Shown here: positions 47,428 through 53,666 of the stretch, piece by piece
Numbering within the stretch: position 1 is the first letter of the stretch
Layout: each line of letters starts with the position of its first letter
IMG/VR virus record: IMGVR_UViG_3300037826_000058
Location: 55,095 to 119,094 of that record
Source: a virus
Length of the DNA stretch: 64,000 nt
Strand: one strand, 5' to 3'
Program-made: the position numbers and the translations under genes
The notes under the pieces: generated by a model
Seen by the model: the letters and a program-made list of their open reading frames with translations, nothing else
Told to the model about the DNA's origin: nothing
The model's database searches: none

Positions 47428-47502
47428 AAGGCGTGGCAGGAATCGAACCTGCGTTCTTCGGATTCAAAGTCCAATGGGTATACCAACGTCCCCTACACGC
47501 CT
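47428..47502 (-). tRNA. tRNA-Gln(TTG)
   Basis: Anticodon loop CTTTGAA on TTGGA/TCCGA; acceptor AGGCGTG/CACGCCT; T-arm GCAGG-TTCGATT-CCTGC. Confidence 0.87.
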
Positions 47503-48196
47503 ATAACCAATACGCCCAGATGTCTTCTCTACCTGCCTTTTCCCATGTTGCCCCCCATTTTTCTAGGAGGCTCGTCACGTCACCTAGGGTAAAGCCCATC
47601 TGTCTCGTATTAACGTTATGGTGCTCCAAGAGCATCACAGGATGATGCTCCCTGATCGTTTGCTTTCCCCCTCTTAAAACCAATACTTCAGCACCTTCGG
47701 TGTCTATCTTGATGAAATCTGGTGGGGGAACCTCTATATCATCTAATCTTCTTGTCTCTATTTCAACGACCCTCTTTGCCTTAAAACGTAGAGGAGATTG
47801 AGATAGCGTCGCCAGCCCGCTAGCACCGATGTCTTTTGGAACACTCAATCTTGCCTTACCATCTTCATCATATAGAGCAATACAGTATGGTGTTACCCTG
47901 TCTTCTACACCATTGCGCTTTATGTTTTCTAAGAGTATTTCATAGACACTTGGGTTGGGTTCAAATGCAAACACTCTCATCCCAGGATGCAACGTGGTAA
48001 GAAGGCTATAAGAACCTGTGCTAGCCCCCACGTCAACCACTACTGGCTTTTCAAGTGCTACCGTTCTTTGGTAGAACTCTTTCAGGAGACCAGCGTCCCA
48101 AGCTCTTGTCTGGTTGTTTGCCGTGACAAACGACCCACGCACTTGTCTTGTCAATGGATGTACTTTTACTCTATGATTTCCAAAAAGATATGCCAT
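47501..48196 (-). CDS. FkbM-family methyltransferase
   Basis: 231 residues from the ATG at 48196. VVVDVGASTGSYSLLTTLHPGMRVFAFEPNPSVYEILLENIKRNG is the SAM-binding region, and ETRRLDDIEVPPPDFIKIDTEGAEVLVLRGG the conserved FkbM segment. FkbM enzymes O-methylate sugars and similar acceptors. The GGGGG serving as ribosome-binding site lies in the 3' acceptor strand of tRNA-Asp just upstream. Longer in-frame starts would run through that tRNA. It may modify glycans made by the phage glycosyltransferases. Confidence 0.85.
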   Translation of the reverse strand: MAYLFGNHRVKVHPLTRQVRGSFVTANNQTRAWDAGLLKEFYQRTVALEKPVVVDVGASTGSYSLLTTLHPGMRVFAFEPNPSVYEILLENIKRNGVEDRVTPYCIALYDEDGKARLSVPKDIGASGLATLSQSPLRFKAKRVVEIETRRLDDIEVPPPDFIKIDTEGAEVLVLRGGKQTIREHHPVMLLEHHNVNTRQMGFTLGDVTSLLEKWGATWEKAGREDIWAYWL

Positions 48197-48198
48197 AG

Positions 48199-48270
48199 CG
48201 CCCCCAGCGGGATTTGAACCCGCAACATCGGTTCGACAGACCGACATTTTGCCAATTAAACTATGAGGGC
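48199..48270 (-). tRNA. tRNA-Asp(GTC)
   Basis: Anticodon loop CTGTCGA on TCGGT/ACCGA; acceptor GCCCTCA/TGGGGGC with G73; T-arm GCGGG-TTCAAAT-CCCGC. Confidence 0.9.
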
Positions 48271-48273
48271 TTA

Positions 48274-48331
48274 TCCCCCTCGATGGCATCCCCTACATAC
48301 CCACATTCTCCAACTAGACCACCGAGGGGGC
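48274..48331 (-). other. Truncated tRNA-like element
   Basis: 58 bases closed by the perfect stem CCCCCTCG/CGAGGGGG. A D-arm-like GGTCTAGTTGGAGA follows the 5' strand, but there is no T-arm consensus and only a poor middle hairpin. It sits exactly where a tRNA gene would, between tRNA-Asp and tRNA-Met. Either a tRNA remnant or a minimal tRNA mimic. Confidence 0.5.
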
Positions 48332-48333
48332 AA

Positions 48334-48417
48334 GAGCGAGGGTCGGATTTGAACCGACGTTAGGCTTTCGCCTCTAGGTTATGAGCCTAGTGGGTTACCA
48401 GACTACCCTACCTCGCT
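48334..48417 (-). tRNA. Class II tRNA with CAT anticodon
   Basis: Anticodon loop CTCATAA on CTAGG/CCTAG, acceptor AGCGAGG/CCTCGCT, T-arm GTCGG-TTCAAAT-CCGAC. It has a 15-base variable arm with GGC-GAAA-GCC. A long arm on a CAT tRNA is unusual, since tRNA-Met and Ile2 are class I. Confidence 0.8.
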
Positions 48418-48421
48418 ATGT

Positions 48422-48493
48422 ACCCCCGTGAAACACGATCATGGTTCTCCGCACAGAAGAGAAGCATGCTCGTCTGTACTGTTTCACAAAGGG
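48422..48493 (-). ncRNA. Candidate structured RNA C
   Basis: A 72-base long hairpin between tRNA genes: GTGAAACA/TGTTTCAC with flanking CCC/GGG, and inner ACAGA/TCTGT and GCATGC elements. Not followed by a T-run, so not a simple terminator. Confidence 0.5.
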
Positions 48494-48496
48494 TAA

Positions 48497-48570
48497 TGGA
48501 TACGGCGGGATTTGAACCCGCAACCTCTACAGTGCAAATGTAGCGCTCTCCCCAATTGAGCTACGCACCC
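48497..48570 (-). tRNA. tRNA-Ala(TGC)
   Basis: Anticodon loop TTTGCAC on CTACA/TGTAG; acceptor GGGTGCG/CGTATCC; T-arm GCGGG-TTCAAAT-CCCGC. Confidence 0.9.
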
Positions 48571-48574
48571 TCAG

Positions 48575-48649
48575 TCGGGGAAGTGGGATTTGAACCCACG
48601 ATCTCGGCATCCCAAATGCCGCGTCCATTCCTGACTGGACTATTCCCCG
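48575..48649 (-). tRNA. tRNA-Pro(TGG)
   Basis: Anticodon loop TTTGGGA on CGGCA/TGCCG; acceptor CGGGGAA/TTCCCCG; T-arm GTGGG-TTCAAAT-CCCAC. Confidence 0.9.
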
Positions 48650-48651
48650 GT

Positions 48652-48758
48652 GCTGTCTATCGCTAGACAGCTGGGGTGATGTCTTGCCCCATCACCCCAG
48701 TAAGAAAGGACTTTTACCAGGTGTGCTAGAGGTGAAGAATTTGGTGGGCAAGCACCAA
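48652..48758 (-). other. Series of perfect hairpins between tRNA genes
   Basis: Three hairpins in 107 bases: GCTGTCTA/TAGACAGC, CTGGGGTGATG/CATCACCCCAG and TTGGTG/CACCAA. No coding frame is evident. They could be processing signals, terminators or small RNAs. Confidence 0.5.
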
Positions 48759-48833
48759 TAGGCCGAGCAGGATTTGAACCTGCGAATTACCACCTTATCG
48801 GAGTGGTGCCTTACCAGACTTGGCTATCGGCCT
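48759..48833 (-). tRNA. tRNA-Ile(GAT) with unusual loop
   Basis: Acceptor AGGCCGA/TCGGCCT and T-arm GCAGG-TTCAAAT-CCTGC are good. Anticodon loop CCGATAA has C instead of T at position 33; alternatively a perfect ACCAC/GTGGT stem leaves a 9-base loop. Confidence 0.75.
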
Positions 48834-48836
48834 CTG

Positions 48837-48918
48837 TGGAGGTGGCGGGACTCGAACCCGCGTCCCCACCAGTGCCCTTCGGCTTCAAGGTGGGTCGATT
48901 TCCCTTTTCGACACCCCC
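48837..48918 (-). other. tRNA-like element resembling a tmRNA tRNA-like domain
   Basis: Acceptor GGGGGTG/CACCTCC, D-like arm TCGA-AAAGGGAAA-TCGA and T-arm GCGGG-TTCGAGT-CCCGC preceded by GGAC, as at the 3' end of tmRNAs. Instead of an anticodon arm there is CCCACC ... GGTGGG with an 18-base loop. Too short for a full tmRNA. Its 5' end directly abuts the solitary right-end repeat at 48919. Confidence 0.55.
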
Positions 48919-48986
48919 GTGACTGTTCCCTCGCAAGGGCGAGGGCTTTTAGGGCTTTTGCCCACGGACGCCAGTCCACGTCCCCA
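48919..48986 (-). repeat. Solitary TnpB-element right end (omega-RNA-like)
   Basis: Aligns with the tnpB right end (32122-32200): GTGACTGTTCCCTCGC hairpin, GGGCTTTTGCCCA block and GGACGCCAGTCC. Lies exactly between tRNA-Gly(GCC) and the tRNA-like element; no tnpB attached. Confidence 0.75.
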
Positions 48987-48987
48987 G

Positions 48988-49060
48988 AGCGGAAGATGAG
49001 ATTTGAACTCACAACCTCCTGCTTGGCAAGCAGGCGTTCTACCAATTGAACTACTCCCGC
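48988..49060 (-). tRNA. tRNA-Gly(GCC)
   Basis: Anticodon loop TTGCCAA on CCTGC/GCAGG; acceptor GCGGGAG/CTTCCGC; T-arm GTGAG-TTCAAAT-CTCAT. Confidence 0.88.
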
Positions 49061-49064
49061 GAGG

Positions 49065-49138
49065 CACGCTAGGCAGGAATCGAACCCGCAACATACGGTT
49101 TTGGAGACCGCCGCTCTCCCTAATTGAGCTACTAGCGT
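49065..49138 (-). tRNA. tRNA-Trp(CCA)
   Basis: Anticodon loop CTCCAAA on GCGGT/ACCGT; acceptor ACGCTAG/CTAGCGT; G73 discriminator typical of Trp. Confidence 0.9.
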
Positions 49139-49141
49139 GCG

Positions 49142-49272
49142 TTGGGGCTGAAGCCTATCTCATTCAGCCCCAAGTGCGTCACCTTTTTACACTATGGGCC
49201 TCATTAATCCCATACCCCCGTCGCTTGGCCCTAACTTAGAGGATATAGCAGGAAACAATAGGCTTTTCCTGC
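49142..49272 (-). other. Hairpin-rich gap in the tRNA array
   Basis: Contains TTGGGGCTGAA/TTCAGCCCCAA (49142-49152 with 49163-49173) and GCAGGAAA/TTTCCTGC (49248-49255 with 49265-49272). No coding frame seen. Likely structured RNA or processing signals. Confidence 0.45.
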
Positions 49273-49281
49273 CTTGGGGAA

Positions 49282-49354
49282 TGGATTTGGCGGGACTCGA
49301 ACCCACGACCTCCACAATGCCATTGTGGCGCTCTCCCAACTGAGCTACAAACCC
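49282..49354 (-). tRNA. tRNA-Ala(GGC)
   Basis: Anticodon loop ATGGCAT on CCACA/TGTGG; acceptor GGGTTTG/CAAATCC; T-arm GTGGG-TTCGAGT-CCCGC. First tRNA after the 49395-49423 promoter. Confidence 0.88.
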
Positions 49355-49394
49355 ACGCTATAAGTTGTTAAAGTTCCTTGCTCAACTAACAGCA

Positions 49395-49423
49395 ATTATA
49401 TCACGATTGGGCCGGTTTGTCAA
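49395..49423 (-). promoter_or_regulatory. Consensus promoter of the tRNA array
   Basis: Minus strand TTGACA (49423-49418), 17-bp spacer, extended -10 TGaTATAAT (49400-49395). Drives tRNA-Ala(GGC) and the genes beyond. Confidence 0.88.
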
Positions 49424-49451
49424 GCGATTCGTCACTAGAAAACTCTTAAAA

Positions 49452-49524
49452 CTGACGGGGTGGGGGTCGAACCCACGACCTCCTGATTAACAGTCAGGCG
49501 CTCTACCAGCTGAGCTACCCGCCA
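49452..49524 (-). tRNA. tRNA-Asn(GTT)
   Basis: Anticodon loop CTGTTAA on CCTGA/TCAGG; acceptor TGGCGGG/CCCGTCA; T-arm GTGGG-TTCGACC-CCCAC. Confidence 0.9.
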
Positions 49525-49535
49525 AAATACGCACG

Positions 49536-49967
49536 TTACGCCAGAAGAATAATGAACAACCGACTTGCTGACCCCATCGCTACCGCCCATCCCAAAGGTA
49601 CGTGGGGGGCAAACCCTATGACTTGATGACCCCAAGCATATGTCAGAATGGTCACCACCAAGCCGGCGACCATCCCGCATGTTGCTCCTACATTACGAGA
49701 AAGGCTATCTCTGGGCTTTTCCTCCAAGAACCAAACAATTAAAAAGAGGATAATCAGCGCCAGTAAAGAACCAGTTGAAATGGCGACAAGCGAAATGAAA
49801 ACCTCGTATATTATGCTTGTCAGAAAGACCGACAAGAAAATACGTCCCGTCATTCCCATCTCTATATACTGTGGTTCGATGGGGTTAATGGTCACCGATG
49901 GTACAGCTAGTACGGCAACGCATAGTATGACCGCAACCACCAAGAAGCTAGCTAAAACCTTAAGCAC
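49536..49967 (-). CDS. Multi-pass membrane protein
   Basis: 143 residues with about four membrane helices (LKVLASFLVVAVILCVAVLAVP; FLSVFLTSIIYEVFISLVAI; LLALIILFLIVWFL; CGMVAGLVVTILTYAWG). N-terminal helix, then a loop ending in a Tyr/Gly-rich stretch, as in its neighbour 49960-50397, so the two are probably paralogues. Unknown function; superinfection exclusion or membrane remodelling is conceivable. Confidence 0.6.
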   Translation of the reverse strand: MLKVLASFLVVAVILCVAVLAVPSVTINPIEPQYIEMGMTGRIFLSVFLTSIIYEVFISLVAISTGSLLALIILFLIVWFLEEKPRDSLSRNVGATCGMVAGLVVTILTYAWGHQVIGFAPHVPLGWAVAMGSASRLFIILLA

Positions 49968-50397
49968 CTTTTTCCTCCACGTTTATACTCGCACTAAAAC
50001 CAAACAATATGCTTAAAACAGAACTTGCCAGAGATATTAGCACAGAGTTAACCCAACCCAGTTTGGGATAGAACGACACAAGCAACGGTAGAGTATTGTA
50101 CAGCACAATGTTAGCAAAGAAACCTGATGCAATAGCACTGACAATGACCAACACCAGAACCCCCTGAGCATCCTCAGCCAAAATTATGAACACGGAAGTT
50201 ATGGCCATGACTGTCCCCAAGGCAATGATGACGTTAAAGATAGTATGTATCACTGCCGAACCTACCAGACTTACCCAAAATTCCCCTTGGGAAGACATGC
50301 CCCTATAGTCATGGGGCGAGAACTCTACCCCAGGAAGCCAAGTCACTGCGACGGCCATCAAGGCGATGGTCACAACTATGCTTAGAAGCATTTTCAT
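49960..50397 (-). CDS. Multi-pass membrane protein (paralogue of downstream gene)
   Basis: 145 residues with about four helices (KMLLSIVVTIALMAVAVTWLPG; FWVSLVGSAVIHTIFNVIIALGTVMAI; VLVLVIVSAIASGFFANIVL; SVLISLASSVLSILFGF). Helix spacing and the post-helix-1 loop resemble the following gene, which it overlaps by 8 bp. First gene after a perfect promoter at 50435-50463. Confidence 0.6.
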   Translation of the reverse strand: MKMLLSIVVTIALMAVAVTWLPGVEFSPHDYRGMSSQGEFWVSLVGSAVIHTIFNVIIALGTVMAITSVFIILAEDAQGVLVLVIVSAIASGFFANIVLYNTLPLLVSFYPKLGWVNSVLISLASSVLSILFGFSASINVEEKGA

Positions 50398-50434
50398 TTG
50401 TCTCTCCTTTAATTACTATCCTCAACCACAAGCA

Positions 50435-50463
50435 ATTATATCACAATTGTTTCGCCCTGTCAA
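50435..50463 (-). promoter_or_regulatory. Consensus sigma70 promoter
   Basis: Minus strand TTGACA (50463-50458), 17-bp spacer, extended -10 TGaTATAAT (50440-50435). Drives the two membrane-protein genes and tRNA-Asn. Confidence 0.88.
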
Positions 50464-50490
50464 GGGGGTTTAGACTAGAAAAAGCCTAGA

Positions 50491-50527
50491 AAAAACAAAA
50501 AAGCGGTGTGAGTTTCCCCACACCGCT
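50491..50527 (-). terminator. Rho-independent terminator
   Basis: Minus strand AGCGGTGTG ... CACACCGCT followed by TTTTTTGTTTTTT. Ends the long minus-strand operon whose last gene is 50656-50943. Confidence 0.85.
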
Positions 50528-50655
50528 CTGCTTAATGTTAATGTGCTATTACATAGGTGGCGGTGTGTTGGCGTGGGGCCAGCTTTGGTGATAAGTTTTG
50601 ACAAATATTGTCGAGTTTAACATATCTCTAAGATACAAAGAGTATACAACAACTG

Positions 50656-50943
50656 TCAAGCATTTAATCCGTCTGGCAAGCCGACGAAGGCTATAGAGGC
50701 ATCATAGATGATACGTGCTCTTTCTACATCAGGTTGGTTGCGGGGTATATCAGCTATTTCCCATTCAGCCATCCATCTGCTCATCAATCTTCTGTACACC
50801 TTCCCGTTTCGATAGGTTATCTCCAACAATACGCTCTCCCCATGCCAATCGTGCTTGCTGGTTTCATCGGTTCCTTCTTGTATCTCTTCACCGATTTCTT
50901 CTAGTCGCTTTTCCGCATCTTCCGCCGGAACTTCCTTTCTCAT
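50656..50943 (-). CDS. Hypothetical protein
   Basis: 95 residues (RKEVPAEDAEKRLEEIGEEIQEGTDETSKHDWHGESVLLEITYRNGKVYRRLMSRWMAEWEIADI ...). An acidic helical N-terminus precedes a beta region. Overlaps the FkbM-type gene upstream by 4 bp. Last gene before the terminator at 50491-50527; the gap 50528-50655 holds no gene I can support. Confidence 0.5.
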   Translation of the reverse strand: MRKEVPAEDAEKRLEEIGEEIQEGTDETSKHDWHGESVLLEITYRNGKVYRRLMSRWMAEWEIADIPRNQPDVERARIIYDASIAFVGLPDGLNA

Positions 50944-51530
50944 GATTCCCTCACAAATGTTATATTTTCCTCTTGACCATGTGATTGTCTTCTTCGGCTT
51001 TCTATCTCAAACCCATGCCGTTCCATCCATGCAACTACAACTGATGCTTGGGGTTGTCCCTCATAGACACAGTGAGAAACAGTGGTGACTTCTAGAGTTG
51101 CTTTCTGAATGCGATCTATCAATCGACCCGCAGATTGTACCACTTGCAAGTCGAGACCCTGAGCATCAACCTTAAGGTAATCAACTTTCTCAATGCGTAC
51201 CTGTTCCATAAACGTGTCAAGACGAATTGAGGGCACCAAGACACGTTTAACCTGATGCAGTTTATCCCCACCAATCCATTGGCTTACCCCCCTTCGGCTC
51301 AGAGGAAGCACACTACTACTTGCCTCATATGCGTTGACATAGAACGGCACCACACCATTGGTCAACGTCACGGCGCATGGTAAAACGATGTAGTTTTTGC
51401 GTTGACTCGCAATCTGATTGGCAAAATGTATAAGTGGTTCAAAGGCATACACTATGCTGTCAGGGTTCCTTGCAGCGTGTGGCAATGATTTTTGCCCTCT
51501 ATGAGCACCTACATCAATCCATACTTCCAT
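50940..51530 (-). CDS. FkbM-family methyltransferase
   Basis: 196 residues from the ATG at 51530 (AAGGAG upstream). EVWIDVGAHRGQKSLPHAARNPDSIVYAFEPLIHFANQI is the SAM site, and VPSIRLDTFMEQVRIEKVDYLKVDAQGLDLQVVQSAG the conserved FkbM motif. It should O-methylate a small molecule or sugar. Second FkbM enzyme of the window, here directly beside a glycosyltransferase. Confidence 0.85.
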   Translation of the reverse strand: MEVWIDVGAHRGQKSLPHAARNPDSIVYAFEPLIHFANQIASQRKNYIVLPCAVTLTNGVVPFYVNAYEASSSVLPLSRRGVSQWIGGDKLHQVKRVLVPSIRLDTFMEQVRIEKVDYLKVDAQGLDLQVVQSAGRLIDRIQKATLEVTTVSHCVYEGQPQASVVVAWMERHGFEIESRRRQSHGQEENITFVRES

Positions 51531-51744
51531 CTCCCTGCTCCTTAGCATCTACCCTGAAATCTATTGGCGGCAAGACTTCCATCTGTCCCAATTGCCCCGC
51601 CTTGACAGCCCGTTTACCGTGCAACGCAATTACCATAGTTCCATACCCAGTTGTCTTGTTATCCAGGTATTCCATTAGCGAACCATATCTGTCCAACCAA
51701 TCTAAGACCTTTACAATCTTAATATCTCTTTGCTTCCTATTCAT
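51514..51744 (-). CDS. Small hypothetical protein
   Basis: 76 residues (NRKQRDIKIVKVLDWLDRYGSLMEYLDNKTTGYGTMVIALHGKRAVKAGQLGQMEVLPPIDFRVDAKEQ). Overlaps both neighbours (4 bp and 17 bp). No family recognised. Confidence 0.45.
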   Translation of the reverse strand: MNRKQRDIKIVKVLDWLDRYGSLMEYLDNKTTGYGTMVIALHGKRAVKAGQLGQMEVLPPIDFRVDAKEQGDGSMD

Positions 51745-52466
51745 TTTGCCTCCATCTTATACGTAGCATGGGCTACTCCAGCCAAGGGCTTACCCAACTT
51801 AGCGAACAAGGAACGATTGTGGTGTACCTCTTGCTTTCCCTCTTCCTCTCTGTTATAGTCTCTAGGATGGTTTTGATGCACAGCCAATACAACCTCAGTC
51901 ATATCAATAACCGGCACATCATTCTTAATAGCGGTCGCCACTAGCCAATTATCGTATGCGTATCGCCCTAAATAAAACCATGGTATCTCATCCCAAATGT
52001 GCCCCTTGACAACAAAATAGTCAATGCCCCAATGTTGATGTAAGCGTCCGTGGTTCTTGACACGAACCCAAAGGCGGTCTTCCCAACCATCACTGAAATC
52101 AACACGCTCTTTGATATTCATGTCAGTTCGCTGACCAATACCTAGACAGCAGTCGTACTTTCGATAGCATTCCTTAGCAGACCTGTAAAAACTAGGAAAC
52201 AGAATGATGTCTGAGTTGATAAAGACAAACTTATCCTCACTGTCTTTTTCAGCTGTCTTAAATATTGACGGAACCAGGGGAGTACCAATCGAGTTCGTCT
52301 CGACCTGCAAGCACCGCAACCCATGCTCACTCGCAAACTCTAACACGCTATCATCGTCACCCATTAACACAACTTCTACCGGTAGTTGCATCCAGCTCAT
52401 AATTGCGTTGTATTGAGTATCCTTGAAAAGACCCTCAAATGGGCGCGGGTATGTATAAATCCTCAC
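51741..52466 (-). CDS. Glycosyltransferase-like protein (GT-A)
   Basis: 241 residues. RIYTYPRPFEGLFKDTQYNAIMSWMQLPVEVVLMGDDDSVLEFASEHG opens a GT-A-like fold, KFVFINSDIILFPSFYRSAKEC holds the DXD-like NSD, and GIDYFVVKGHIWDEIPWFYLGRYAYDNWLVATAIKN plus AVHQNHPRD supply the acceptor and His elements. Many phage-encoded proteins of this type are called glycosyltransferases; donor unknown. Overlaps the next gene by 4 bp. Confidence 0.65.
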   Translation of the reverse strand: MRIYTYPRPFEGLFKDTQYNAIMSWMQLPVEVVLMGDDDSVLEFASEHGLRCLQVETNSIGTPLVPSIFKTAEKDSEDKFVFINSDIILFPSFYRSAKECYRKYDCCLGIGQRTDMNIKERVDFSDGWEDRLWVRVKNHGRLHQHWGIDYFVVKGHIWDEIPWFYLGRYAYDNWLVATAIKNDVPVIDMTEVVLAVHQNHPRDYNREEEGKQEVHHNRSLFAKLGKPLAGVAHATYKMEAK

Positions 52467-52467
52467 G

Positions 52468-52668
52468 TTAATCTCCTCCTATAACTACAGATATTCCTCG
52501 CCCTCCTTGAGAGGGATTAGGTGTCGGTGTCGGTGCAACTTGTGTTGACGGTAGCATTGACCAAGGGCTATAGTTGTATTCGCCCCTGCGGTACTCGAAG
52601 TGCAGGTGGGGATTTACTGAAGCCCCCTGTTTACTGGGCCCCTCCCCATCGGAAAATGTCAAGCGCAA
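52468..52668 (-). pseudogene. Relic of an M23 peptidase C-terminus
   Basis: The frame contains SKQGASVNPHLHFEYRRGEYNYSPWSML, nearly the same as the end of the M23 peptidase encoded at 53667-54257 (GKQGASVNPHLHFEYRKGEY...), then a Pro-rich tail (STQVAPTPTPNPSQGGRG). The signal peptide and the first zinc-ligand region are missing. It looks like the 3' remnant of a duplicated peptidase gene. Confidence 0.65.
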
Positions 52669-52810
52669 TCAAACCCAGATTGGAACAGAACCCACGCCTC
52701 GATAGTGACCTTACACACCCCCACCGCTCAGACCACTTCATCTTGCGGTGAGTGAGTAGCCCAATCAACACCTCCCATTCCCCCACGCGAAAATGCCAAA
52801 CGTGCTTCAT
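52631..52810 (-). CDS. Small hypothetical protein
   Basis: 59 residues from the ATG at 52810 (KHVWHFRVGEWEVLIGLLTHRKMKWSERWG ... GFCSNLGLIALDIFRWGG). It resembles a type of small Trp-rich phage protein of unknown function. Overlaps the peptidase relic by 38 bp; real status uncertain. Confidence 0.4.
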   Translation of the reverse strand: MKHVWHFRVGEWEVLIGLLTHRKMKWSERWGCVRSLSRRGFCSNLGLIALDIFRWGGAQ

Positions 52811-52857
52811 CCTAGTTTTGTCCCCCACCGTCTCCCTCCCTGCTGCAACAATTCTGT

Positions 52858-53595
52858 TTACTGAATTCTCTCGAACTCCACAACCCACACCCAGGGATTG
52901 TCTGCCCAACTTAACCCTGGGCTGGCATTGATGGAATTCCAAAGGCGCTTAAATCCGTCAATATAGTCAACAGTCATCGCGGTTCCCCACCCCTTGACCA
53001 TATGCCTCAACTGGGCCTCGGTCTGATACATTGGGCATTTACGCCAGTCAACACCCTCGGCTATAGCATCCTGCTTGCTAATCTCTTGTATCCGCTCTAC
53101 CCCCACGCTCGTGATCTCTAGCGTGAGGCGAGAAAATTCTCTGGGCATAAAAATCGAAGGCTTGAAACCTACCGTCTTCAATACTGCAAGATCGCGCTCA
53201 CACTTCACCCAACGAAGTGTGTCGTCTACCCTATATCGCACACGGAACTCTTTTAGCCCTGGCAACTGTGATCCATACGAACACAATTGCCACGCTTCCC
53301 GCACCCACAGCCGGTCGCCAGGGACGCCGTAGGGGCACGGGTCTTTGTACGGAGTCCGGGCCAATGCTGCTTGAAATTTGTTCTCGTCTGGGAATTCAGG
53401 CGCGGGCCAATTCTGACCTCCTATACCATCCTCGTTGTAGGTGTGAACGTACCCGCCTGGGTAAAACGTAGCCCACGGGAATATTATCTTCCCGCCTGAA
53501 ACATCTGGTTGCGGCGTAATCACCCGCCGCGTTTGCGTTTTTCTTCCGCCCAAAATGGCGCGAACGCTAAACGAGTTCATCAAAATTGGTTTCAT
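52858..53595 (-). CDS. ASCH-like domain phage protein
   Basis: 245 residues. PILMNSFSVRAILGGRKTQTRRVITPQP, CPYGVPGDRLWVREAWQ, and KPSIFMPREFSRLTLEITSVGVERIQEISKQDAIAEGVDW are the landmarks of a very common phage family with an ASCH-like (RNA-binding type) fold. Ends NPWVWVVEFERI. Role not established; a nucleic-acid or nucleotide function is often assumed. GAGGCAAGA precedes the ATG. Confidence 0.75.
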   Translation of the reverse strand: MKPILMNSFSVRAILGGRKTQTRRVITPQPDVSGGKIIFPWATFYPGGYVHTYNEDGIGGQNWPAPEFPDENKFQAALARTPYKDPCPYGVPGDRLWVREAWQLCSYGSQLPGLKEFRVRYRVDDTLRWVKCERDLAVLKTVGFKPSIFMPREFSRLTLEITSVGVERIQEISKQDAIAEGVDWRKCPMYQTEAQLRHMVKGWGTAMTVDYIDGFKRLWNSINASPGLSWADNPWVWVVEFERIQ

Positions 53596-53666
53596 TCTTG
53601 CCTCCAGTGCGAATAACGTGCATTACGTGCGCTGCGGTCGTCTGGGCCCGTTCGGGTTTTCATTTG

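Noticed and set aside
48837-48918. A full tmRNA gene
   Set aside because: The domain is complete in 82 bases; no tag reading frame or pseudoknot region is present.
50598-50663. Promoters from TTGACA at 50598 (plus) and 50658 (minus)
   Set aside because: No acceptable -10 at 16-18 bases from either -35, and no gene placed to use them.
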